64,000 bases of DNA from Zygaena filipendulae. Taxonomy: Eukaryota; Arthropoda; Insecta; Lepidoptera; Zygaenidae. Below, piece after piece: positions 1-31,300 of the stretch. The number at the start of each line of letters is the position of its first letter. The stretch's first letter is position 1. Made by a program: the position numbers and the translations under genes. The notes beneath the pieces are model-generated. The model was given only the letters and a program-made list of their open reading frames with translations, was not told where the DNA came from and did not search any database. The DNA is taken from contig OU015649.1 of assembly GCA_907165275.2 (NCBI GenBank), positions 7,594,001 through 7,658,000 on the forward strand, read 5' to 3'.

Positions 1-20886
<20,886 letters not shown>

Positions 20887-21201
20887 TTTAGCTATTTGAT
20901 CAATAATATTTAAAGGATAAAATAAAACTTAAATGTTCGTAATCTAGCCGACCCCCATCTCTTCAACTTCATCCATTCCGGCCGAATACAAAAATTATAG
21001 ATGATTTTAATTAGACCGATTTCCGAAGTCTGAACTGAACTTCTGAACTTGTATAGAGACTGTTAAATTTACGGTGTAAGTTGAAAAATAACCCATGAAA
21101 AATTTCACTTGTAAAAAAATTCCGACCAACAATCATCGATCGATCCGCGATCGTGATTCGTGAAACTTGTCAGTTGTCAAAATAAATAAATTGAAATGCA
21201 T

Positions 21202-22244
21202 TAGGGATGTGAAAATGTGAAAATGTAATCGATTATTTTTAATTTATTATTAAAATCGAATTTATAAATCGATTTTAATAAATGATTTTTTTATGAACAA
21301 TCGATTAATAATCGATTTTTTTTTAAATCGTTCAATCGATTTTTAGCCCGGAATTTCCATGGGAAGTCCGAAATTAACGCGGGTGAATTTGCATTGAATT
21401 TGCATACTATACTTTATAAGGGTTACAGAAAACAATTTTGGGTATTTTTATCCCAGAATTCCCGCGGGATCTCCGAAATTAACGAGGGTGCAACCACAGG
21501 GAACAGTTAGTACCTATAACAGTAAATTATTTTAGTTACAAACTGTCTTATCTCCTTATTTCCTGAACTACAGCTTGAACTTTCCAGAATCTTCAAGACG
21601 GTTTTATAATACGGTTTCGGAATATTCCAGATAATTTTCAAACATTTCAGAATGTTCTCGATTAGCAGTATACACGAACAAAACACTGCACTGACTTTTA
21701 AAATTAAGATTGAATTATTTATTGATATTAATAATATTCCCGGCACTTAGAAAAATCATGCCTATAGTGTGTGGCACTAGGGGTAAATTTAGGCTACAAA
21801 AAAGTGGAAGTTAAACGGTTAAAATTCGATTTTTATGTACAATGTCACATCCCTGTGTTTTTTTTACTTTCAAGCTCCGTTATTTGTAAACCGATTTGGA
21901 ATTTCTTTTTTTAATGGAAAGGGTATACTTCGCAGGAACCCTGGAAACGGCCTATTTATAATCAGGTTAGGATTTATTGATCAGAATAATTTTATATTTT
22001 AGTCAATTGAAACTTAAAAAGTTTAAATATTTAAAATTTTATTTGATTTCTATTTTCATAAATTGTTAAAATTATTCTCAGAGTTACAAAAAGCATGCAG
22101 ATTTTCATTATAAAAAAACAGATTTTTTATTAAAAAATCGTTTTTTCCTCATTTAAATCGATTAATCAAAAATCGATTATTTTTAAAGAGAGAAAAATCG
22201 ATTAAAATAAAAATCGATTTTTCTCTCTCAATGTTACATCCCTA
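21202..22244. repeat. AATCGATT-rich element(s) with TAGGGATGTRA ends
   Basis: Left end TAGGGATGTGAAAATGTGAA at 21204; inverse ends at about 21842 (CAATGTCACATCCCTG) and 22229 (CAATGTTACATCCCTA). Both subterminal regions are dense in AATCGATT palindromes. A GCGGTTTCACCCGCG-family copy (reverse, about 21345-21508) is inserted inside. Probably one or two AT-rich MITEs. Confidence 0.6.
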
Positions 22245-22375
22245 AAATGTATGTGTCGTAGACGGATTCTCCATCTACGGCATGCGTCTTAGGAGGTCTT
22301 AAGCGCGCTCCACATCCGCGCGAACCACGCGCGAAGCCGCGAAACACCCGCGAACCATGATACCACGCGCACTTA

Positions 22376-23069
22376 GGGCCCCCGCGCATTAGGCGGCCAG
22401 GTCGCGCGACCAAACCGCATGACCTGGCCGCCGTAGCTGCGATTCATCTGCGACCACGTAGCGACCACATTTTGTCAGTTGAGTTCACATCGTGCTCAGA
22501 AATGGACGTCGAAGAAGGAATTATTGTTGCACTGATTTTATTATTACAAAAGCGAAAGAAAAAAAGAACAAAAAACAAATTTTGGATTCACCCATTGTTA
22601 CGGAATAGGCTTACAAAAGGAATATATCATACATACTTTCCAGACGTATTGCAATATGAAGATAAATTTTTTAACTATATGAGAATGTCTAAAAAAACTT
22701 TTTACGAGATCTTGAATGTTCTAAAACCACATATTACTGGATTCAGCCCATTTCGGGAGTGCATCTCTGCTGAAGAAAAATTGTATCGAACATCCTGTAT
22801 CCACAAAACACGTGTTGCCGCTGCGACCAGAGAGAAGGTAATCACTACGTGGCTGCGACCAGTGCGCGCACACTGATCTCAAATGGTGAAAAATGGTGAA
22901 TCTCGTTGGTCGCGGCGGCTAACTGGCCGCGTGTTGAGTCGCGATGTTTCTGCTGGCCGCGCGGCCAGTACGTGGTCGCTGGCCGCTGGTCGCCTAGTGC
23001 GCGCACTTGCATATGTCACCGAAGAAATAGTTGGCCGCAGCGACCTGGCCGCCTAATGCGCGGGGGCAC
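22376..23069 (+). mobile_element. Nested PIF/Harbinger element with TTA target duplication
   Basis: Terminal inverted repeats CCCCCGCGCATTAGGCGGCC (from 22379) and GGCCGCCTAATGCGCGGGGG (to 23066) flank 694 bp. The trinucleotide TTA stands on both sides (22373-22375, 23070-23072), as expected for the TWA target of PIF/Harbinger. It encodes the N-terminal part of a Harbinger transposase and is inserted in the outer MITE; the matching empty site is near 53059. Confidence 0.88.
22502..22795 (+). pseudogene. Harbinger (HARBI1-like) transposase, N-terminal fragment
   Basis: From an ATG at 22502: acidic start MDVEEG, hydrophobic IIVALILLL, a basic run (KRKKKRTKNK), then FWIHPLLRNR, FFNYMRMSKKTFYEILNVLK and EEKLY. 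This order (acidic start, basic run, FWVHP motif, MS..TF helix) is that of Harbinger nucleases. Similarity stops after EEKLY, about residue 98; the open frame runs to 22876 but its last part derives from element end sequence. The catalytic DDE domain is absent, so it is non-functional. Confidence 0.88.
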
Positions 23070-23122
23070 TTATAGTTTGCGGGTGTTTCGCGGCTTCGCG
23101 CGCGAACCACGCGCGAATGTGA
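22846..23122. repeat. Direct duplication, copy 1 (copy 2 at 23407-23697)
   Basis: From TACGTGGCTGCGACCAGTGC to GCGCGAATGTGA, repeated almost identically 561 bp downstream. Includes the right end of the nested Harbinger element and of the outer MITE. Confidence 0.93.
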
Positions 23123-23406
23123 ATATTGATTGAAGGCATAGACAGATAACTTTAATTAAATGGTATACGAACGTCAGCCTCCCGTCATGTTATTACAAAA
23201 CTTGCACAATTCAATGAAATTTCAGCACGAAACAAGCTAGTTTATTGAAAAATTCTACCTTCCTTCACAAAGGCTTCGCTCTCCGAGATTTTCCGTATTA
23301 AATATCGTATTAAATAACGACCGGCACCCCCTGTCGAAGTTGACAAAAGATGGTAACTTATAGCTACTGCTTGTGTACGCTATATAATGATTTTAATCTT
23401 ACAAAA

Positions 23407-23697
23407 TACGTGGCTGCGACCAGTGCGCGCACACTGATCTCAAATGGTGAAAAATGGTGAATCTCGTTGGTCGCGGCGGCTAACTGGCCGCGTGTTGAGT
23501 CGCGATGTTTCTGCTGGCCGCGCGGCCAGTACGTGGTCGCTGGCCGCTGGTCGCCTAGTGCGCGCACTTGCATATGTCACCGAAGAAATAGTTGGCCGCA
23601 GCGACCTGGCCGCGCGACCTGGCCGCCTAATGCGCGGGGGCACTTATAGTTTGCGGGTGTTTCGCGGCTTCGCGCGCGAACCACGCGCGAATGTGAA
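23407..23697. repeat. Direct duplication, copy 2
   Basis: Nearly identical to 22846-23122 except for a 14-bp internal repeat (GACCTGGCCGCGC type) near 23612. This copy continues into the true outer right end (AAAAGCGCTTA). Confidence 0.93.
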
Positions 23698-23724
23698 AAG
23701 CGCTTAGGCATGCGTAGACGAATG

Positions 23725-24120
23725 CAGGCGCGTTCCATGGATTCGCACGAGTGCACTCGAACGCGCTCCATCGCGTTGTCTACCCATTCCGTGGCTTGGT
23801 GAAATTTTACTCTGACAGCTTGTTATCAGAGCGTAGTTAAGAATTTGTCGTTTGTAAGAAGTTTGCGCCAAAAACCGGATTCGTCAAAAAATAAATCGAT
23901 CGGAGTTCTTACGAACAAAGGGGAGGTGTCTTCTTACAAAAAGTTTATAATTGGATGTAAAACAGTCTTATTCACAATGTGAGTTGAGAGAAAATAAATG
24001 GCGCCTGAAATTTTAAACATTTTGAGGTTATAAAAACAACTCGATCGTTCCGTGGCTTGGTTGCAACTCAAACGAGTGAAATTTTAACCAAACAACTACG
24101 TCCAAACCCACGGAACGCAC
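23725..24120. repeat. GCGTTCC-ended repeat, inverted relative to about 59775-60085
   Basis: Contains TTCCGTGGCTTGGT twice, TTTGCGCCAAAAACCGGATT, GTTTATAATTGGATGTAAAA and AAATGGCGCCTGAAATTT, all found in reverse order and orientation at 59775-60085. Its right end (24035-24120) also matches 58204-58290 in inverse orientation. A dispersed DNA element; family not assigned. Confidence 0.7.
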
Positions 24121-24654
24121 ACATGCATGTTTTGAATCGCTCGGCACTGTCCCGATGCGCGCATCTACGCTGCATTAGCAAGATACGCCACACTATGCAC
24201 ACTATGAACGTACCCAGGTTCTGGGCCGGCAGTCTCGACAACGTTTTGAGAACGTTAACGTATCGATCGTTAAGTGGGATCCAAAAATCATGTCGATCAA
24301 CATCATTACAGTAACCAATATTACATTAAATGCAAGCTTCGACTCGAAACTTGCTATTCACGTAATGTTGGTAGGGGTAGGGGGGCAAATTAGACTGGTT
24401 CTCACCAATACATTTCGATGTAAATAACTTCAGAAGAAGAAAAATACTACTGAATTGGCTGTATAGACTTATCTTCCTTTGCCTTCCCCATTGGGGTAAA
24501 TAAAAAATGTGTTTTGACATTCCAGACAATGGGACTTTTTGGCGGGATTTTTAGCAGAGTGGACGTTTTATAATTTGCAGTATTAATAATAAGAAACATT
24601 GTCATTGGCAAATTATAATTATAGACGCCATTATTAAAGAAGAAGAAGAAGAAG

Positions 24655-25010
24655 TCAATTTTATTTCTTTGTTTTGCAAATTAGTTTATCGTGATTAATA
24701 TTGTTTGAATATGGTGGACTTTGCATAATAGTGATCCATTTGTGATGAACAGTGTGCGGAAACAGTGAAATAAGATAAAATAGGGCGTTCGCCGGGAGGT
24801 TTTCGTTTTTCTATACAACTTCCCACAGAGCGTCCTATTAAGGTTCAACTGTGAAGATTTGCTGCCTAAAGTTTCGGTAAAGCATCGAAATGCATCTCAC
24901 CAATGCATTTCGATGTAAATAACTTCAGAAGAGGAAATATACCACTGAATTGGCTATATGGACTAAGTTTCCTTCTTCCTTCCCCGAAACGGGTAAACTT
25001 CACCAAAAAA
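24655..25010. repeat. Dispersed repeat, inverted copy at 50340-50665
   Basis: Shared blocks: AATTAGTTTATCGTGATTAA, CATAATAGTGATCCATTTGT, CTTCCCACAGAGCGTCCTAT and TCGAAATGCATCTCACCAAT. Part of it (ATTTCGATGTAAATAACTTC) is also present at about 24410. It lies close upstream of the WDR35 start. Confidence 0.75.
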
Positions 25011-25369
25011 AAATCCAGACAATGCTGACATGTGTCATGCGTGACGAGTGACGACTTCCGTGTTTTTGTTTCCCTTCTCCGGTCTCCCTGTTTGAAAGTT
25101 TGAAATAAGTCTAGTTAATTTGTGTTTGAAACTTTGAAAATGCTGAAAAGATAAAAGATATATATAGAAATTAGAAATACTTTTCTTGGCTTTTAAAGAG
25201 ATTATCTGTTTTTATTGTTCGACATAGTTACCGAACCAGTTATCTGTTATTTCTGGTAACAAATGGTTTTGTTGATTTTATGCGTTAAACTCCTATTAAA
25301 TATTAAGCTCAAAGACATTCTTTATAATAAAATATCATTAAATAATCTGGTTTAATAATACCCTTCAAA

Positions 25370-28300
25370 ATGTTCATTTATATGAGTAAAAAGGTATTTG
25401 TGCAAAGTTTCTATGTTAGTAAAATTTGGTTACTATAGTGATATAATGTGGTGGATACCTACTGGATACTGGTGAATGTAACATTTTATTAAGTATCATT
25501 GACTACAGCATAAAATTAAAAATAACACTTTGCAGATTGCTATACCAAAACAATCGAATGTAACATGCATATCATGGAATTATTCTTCGGGATATATTGC
25601 TGTAGGTGGAGAGGATGGAATGTTGAAAGTTTTGAAATTAGAATCTGGTAATTTAAAATTTAAACTAAACCAAGATGTAATAATATCTGGCAGTATTTTT
25701 AAAAATAATGTGGATATTTTATTCATTTTTAGGAGGAGGAGGAAATCTTTCTATGAACCTCAGTTTAGAGGGGCACACTGGCCAGTTGCGTGTAGCTGTT
25801 TGGAATGAAGTCCATCATAAACTCACTACGAGTGATGAGCATGGTGTTATCATAGTTTGGATGTTGTATAAGGTTACTATGAATATTTAGTTATTTAAAT
25901 CATCAGATTTATGTCAAAACAAAAAAGTCATTTTTTAAAATGACCAGTTTTATTTTGATTTTGTGAGAAAAAGTTAAATGTTCTGTTAGCAAGAACTGTA
26001 AAATTATTTTAAAAAAGAGAAGCCTAGAAAAAATACTATGTAGAATTGTAGATAATATAATGAAAATGCTAGTAAAAATCATAACTGGTTTCTTAATAAA
26101 CTGCTATTGTTCCATTTTCTACAGGGTTCATGGTATGAGGAAATGATAAACAATAGAAATAAATCAACAGTGACTAGTATGGCTTGGGGATCAGATGGTC
26201 AAAAAATTTGCATTGCATATGAGGATGGTAATTTAAAGTTTAACTAGCTGTGCCCTGCGGTTTCGCCTGTGTGAGTTCTGCAATGGGCATGTTGACAATT
26301 TTTTTTTAGCCTGTCGTAGATTAATAAAAAATATTAGTTACATATTTTTTCTTTTTCACGTAATCAAAAAATAACGGCGATACATTGAGTTGAAATTTCG
26401 CGTGACGTCACTATTCGGACAGTTTGTACGGCGGTTTTAGCAGTTAGTGACGTCACGACCCCCTCACCCTAAACTTTATTGCGCTTTATCTCTGTATATT
26501 TTAATTTATTTAAAAAAGCAAAAAATAAATGTCTATTGTTTTTTTATTTTCTAACTGATTTTCGTAAGTAGTCAACATCCCCATTCCCGCAGGAACTCCA
26601 AAGTAGCCTAAATTTACTTTTTAAACCTTCCCTGAACTTGCACAAATATGTATTTCAAGATCAAAATTCAAAGTTCAAGTTTTAGCGAGACAAACAAACA
26701 GCAAATCATTTTTATTTATAATTTACATATAAAATTTTCTCACTTGCAGCAGTTCCTTTCCCTCAGCTTTATCTAGATGTATTTAGGTGTTTTCTCATAA
26801 CATATTCTATTTTTGGGTGTGTTGTTTCATCCCAATCCATTTAGCTATTTATGTATGTATGATTAAGTAAAGGGTCATCCATAAAGTACTTTCAAAATTC
26901 AAAAGTAATTTCAAAATTTTTACTCTTCCCCTGTCCTTGTCACATTTCTTCACATTTATGAGACCCCCCTCAGTATAACGTCAAATATTTTGCAGTTTTA
27001 CATCTAGAAATTATTTAAGCAGTTCTGACATAACACATACAGATACATTTTGAATTTATTCCATAATGTTCAAATTTGGCATTTCACCACTTTATAAGAT
27101 CTTGAAATGTGTCGTCACGAAACTTGGGCCCCATCCACTCCTTGTCACACAATATTACACTCCATTGACCACCCTCCCTGGTCCTTAACAGACATCCAGG
27201 CATCTTCACAAACTTGCTATTTATCATAATTAGTAGGATGAAGTGATTAAATGTTTCATTTGGAATTTCTATAAAACTTACAATCTTGATTACAGGAGCT
27301 GTTATAGTGGGTTCGGTAGATGGATCCCGAGTTTGGGGCAAAGATATCAAGGGCCCAGGTTTAGCAGCTGTCCAGTGGTCACCTGACAATTCACTGCTGC
27401 TCTTTGCACTTTCCAATGGGGAGTTGCATCTGTATGATGACCAAGGAAATTTCACTGTAGGTTTCTTTCTCTTTATTACTTGACTAGTCAAGTCAAGTCA
27501 CTACGATCAGCGGTTTAGGTTGTGTGTTGATCCATCAGTCATTCAGGACAAAGCATTTTATGTGTATAGATAAAAAATAGCCTTACTTTGTTTTTTTGCA
27601 ATATTAGAAATCTTTTAAAATGTGATAGGATCAACTCTTCACTCTGGAAGTCAAAGAAATCCTTACTAATATTATAAATGTGACTATGACTTTGTTTGTT
27701 TTTTATGCTTTAATGTGTTAACTTATCAAATTCAGGTAGTGCTTATCTAGTAAGTATCAAGTTATAAAAAAGTGTGATTAGAAAATATATGATAATTGTA
27801 AGGATACTTTGTCTCCCTTGCGATAAAGTTGAATTTAGACTATCAGTTAAAAATATATATATAAAAAATAAAAATATATATATTTTGAGTTAAAAACACC
27901 GTAATGTATTGTTACGGAAATTTCAGACTTATACTTGAGGAGTCATAGTTGAGTTTTAAATGGTAGTAAACTATATAATATATTTTATTTATTCATGATG
28001 ATTCTTTTCAGATGCCAGTAGCGGTTTCATTTCCTAATGAACCAGGATCCATGGAAGTAATATCAATGGACTGGTATGCTGGCAGAGCTTCATCAACTAG
28101 ACCTGTTTTAGCTGTATGCTATAGAAATGGAATTATTGTACTTATGAAAAATTGCAATGAAGAGGGTAAAAAAATAAGAAGGATATTGATAAAAATCTGA
28201 CTGCTATTTGTAGAGTGAGTTTTTTCAAATACACGAAATGCTTATGTTTTTAGATAGTGTAATAATTGAATCAAATATGACAGCCATCGATTGCCATTGG

Positions 28301-28384
28301 AACCATAATGGGACCATTGTTGCTGCTGCAGGCTGTACCAATGATCAAGCTAATGTTATTCAGTTCTTCACACCATATGGAGAG
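25370..28384 (+). CDS. WDR35: WDR35 first beta-propeller (exons 1-7)
   Basis: Starts MFIYMSKK (vertebrate MFFYLSKK). WD blades visible: [95 protein letters not shown] and [15 protein letters not shown], followed by [11 protein letters not shown]. The joint of exons 2 and 3 makes a short glycine run (GGGGNLSMN) in place of the longer vertebrate loop. Exons are AT-rich. The 25648-25732 intron is only 85 bp, and the open frame reads on across its donor, so the splice rests on similarity to vertebrates. Confidence 0.9.
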
Positions 28385-31300
28385 GTATGATACTGACGAT
28401 GCACCCACAGTCCTATTATTATCTATCGGGAAGAATAGCTGCGAATATTTCGCACCAAGGAATAAACAATAAACAATTTACTATTGTGTTTTTTAAACAT
28501 ATTGTTAAGAGATAGCACCTCTTACTAGTCAGTTCAATATATTATTTTAACAGTAACTTGTGGAAATGTAGTGGATTGTACATTTACTTATAGTTATACT
28601 GTATATCGAGTTGTAGTATATAATGTACGATTGTTTGTTTTCCCAAATAAAATAAAATAAAAACTAGCTGACCCCCGCGGTTTCACCCGCGGTAATTTCG
28701 GAATACTCGCGGAGATTCCGGGATAAAAAGCTTTTTAAATGTGAAAGAAAATTTTTAAAGTCAGTTCAGTAGATCCAGAAATTACCCCCAACAAACTCAC
28801 GAACTCACTAACTTTGGAATTCCCGTGGGAATTCCGGAGTAAAAAGTACCCTATATCACTCTGGATCACTGTAGCTCCCTATAAGTGAAAGAATTTTCAA
28901 AATCGGTTCAGTAGATCCAGAGATTATAACCTCACAAACTCCGGAGTTCCCGCAGGAATCCCGGGACAAAAAGTACCCTATGTCACTCAGGATCACCGCA
29001 GCTTTTGAAGTGAAAGAATTTTCAAAATCGGCTCAATAGATCCGGAGATTACCCCCTACAACCTCATAAATCTTCGGAGTTCCCGTGGGAATTCCAGGAT
29101 AAAAGTACTCTATGTCACTCAAGATCATTGTAGCTTCTTATAAGTGAAAGATTTTTTTAAATCGGTTCAGTAGATCCAGAGATTACCCACTGCAATCTCA
29201 CAAACTCATGAACTCACAAACTCCGGAGTTCCTGAGGGAATTCCGGGATAAAAAATACCCTGTATCACTCTGGATCACTGTAGCTCCCTATAAGTGAAAG
29301 AATTTTCAAAATCGGTTCAGTAGATCTAGAGATAGTTGTTCCCCCGTGGTTTTACCCGCGGGAAATTTGGAGTTCCCGCAGGAGTTCCGGAATAAAAAGT
29401 ACCCTATGACACTCAGGGTTACTGCAGCTTCCTATAAGTAAAAGAATTTTCAAAATCGGTTCAGTAGATCCAGAGATTACCCTCTACAACGTCACAAACT
29501 CACAAACCCACAAACTCACAAACTTTTGCTCTTTATAATAATAGTATAGATTAACAATGTCACCAATATTTTTTATTAGGAATGCCATCTTCCTAATAAA
29601 ACAATATGCCTATAACGAAAACATAAATTTTTAATTATCTATTTATATTTTATTATTAGTGGGGAAAAAGCTTTAAAATGGTGTTTGAATAATTTATTTT
29701 GATAAAAAGTTTTGTGAAATATAGGTACTTACGGAGACACACATCTAACACGTCATCTAACATTTATTTAAATACATTTACAGTGTTTAGGGACAGATAA
29801 ATTTGATCTGTCCCTAAACACTCGCACAAGATCCTAAAGTAAGATATAAGCTACTAGCTTTTCCCCGCGGTTTTACCCGCGGTAACGCCGAGCTCCTGTA
29901 GGGATATAGCCTATGTTACTCAGGGATAGTGTAGCATTCTAATGGTGAAAGAATTTTTGAATTCGGTTCCGTAGTTTTTAGTTAAATCGTAACAAATGAA
30001 CAAACAAATAATAAAATCTTTCCTCTATATTAGTATAGAATAGTATTATATTATCTGTGGTATAGATGAAAAAAGTATAAATCACGTTTTTACTTACCTA
30101 CTAATACTCCGGCAATAGGGATGTTGACAACTTTTGAAAATCAAAATTCTAATTAGTCCGTCTTTTAGAAAATTAAAAATCATTAGACACATATTTTTTT
30201 ATTTTTCAAATAAATGAAAACATACAGAGATAAAGCGCATCAAAGTTTAGGGTGGGGGCTCGTGACGTCACTTACCGCTACAAGCCGCCATACAAATTGC
30301 AGTAGTTAGTGACGTCACGCGAAATTTCAACTCAATGTATCGCCGTTATTTTTTGATTACGTAAAAAAAGAAAAAGTACGTGTCCAATATTTTTTATTAA
30401 TCTACAAGATGGACTAAAAACAAAATTAGCCAAATAGCCTATAGTAGGTACCTACCTAGTTGAAGGTTTGACTATCTCTCTTTTCATGAAAAAGTGGAAA
30501 AGTATAATTCCGTTCAACATTCAAATAAAAAAATTAATAGTAGATTCATAAAAGATTTTTTCCCATAGATTTTTTTTTGTCAGTGTGAAGGGTCATTTCT
30601 TAGAAATAAAAATATAATATGAACAAGAGCTTATAAAGCCTTCTATTTAGTAAGTATTCTATTGACACACACTGAAATTTTTTAAAATAAGATAATGCGG
30701 ACATTATCTTCTTTCAAATAATTTCAGATTTGCTTCATTCAGTTTTGCCGCATAGTTGATTTTGCTACTTTATAATGTACATTTACTTAGGTATATAAAG
30801 TAGAAAAATCAACTGTTTGGCAATCAAATGGTCCATTACAATAATTGGTGTATAAAGTACAGGTATTGTTACAGCATGTACGAACGCTGCGGGTCCCCGG
30901 AGGCTCCATGAAGGCGCTCTCTTGGGAGAATCGTTCGCTTCGACTCGCGGTCGCCATAGATTCTTATATTTATTTTGCTAACATAAAACCCGACCATAAA
31001 TACGCGTTTTATGGTAACACGCTGGCGTATGTCTCTAGTCCCGAAACGGTCACATTTTGGGATACTGTTACACATCAGGTAATGTATGGGCCCAAAGGTG
31101 CTCCTCACCTTTGTTACATAACATGCAAAAGCATATTATGAAAATATAATGTTATTCCTTTTTTGGTCGCTAGTCGAATTTTACAAAATGTGTTTTCACA
31201 AGTGCACCTACATGAACTTTAAAACAAACAAGACAAAAAAAAAAAAAAAAACATCAATTACCTAAACAAGTTAAACTAAAGTATACCTTAAATGTGTTTT

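Larger units (their letters stand above)
22301..23708. mobile_element. Outer AGCGCGCTCCACAT MITE, expanded by a nested Harbinger element and a duplication
   Basis: Left end AGCGCGCTCCACATCCGCG at 22302 is preceded by TTA; right end AATGTGAAAAGCGC ends at about 23706 and is followed by TTA. The compact relative at 52976-53116 is only 141 bp and shows what the element looks like without the inserted DNA. Confidence 0.75.
20887..25369. other. Divergent intergenic region between NALCN and WDR35
   Basis: NALCN starts on the minus strand at 20886 and WDR35 on the plus strand at 25370, so the 4.5 kb between them should hold both promoters. Most of it is mobile DNA: an AATCGATT-rich element (21202-22244), a nested Harbinger complex (22301-23708), a GCGTTCC-ended repeat (about 23725-24120) and a further repeat (about 24655-25010). 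The best candidates for promoter DNA are the unique-looking pieces at 20887-21190 and 25010-25369. No core promoter motif could be placed with confidence. Confidence 0.7.

Noticed and set aside
25648..25732. Reading WDR35 exon 2 on through the short intron
   Set aside because: The frame stays open but continues into a different frame of exon 3 and loses NLSMN and LEGHTG; a splice restores both.
28661..29545. CRISPR-like regular repeats
   Set aside because: Units are 100-170 bp, diverged, without short unique spacers, in an animal intron; it is a retroelement-core tandem array.
30845..30874. WDR35 exon 8 starting at VYKVQVLLQ
   Set aside because: The later acceptor gives GE-HVRTLRV, matching vertebrate GEHLGTLKV; the earlier one adds unmatched residues.
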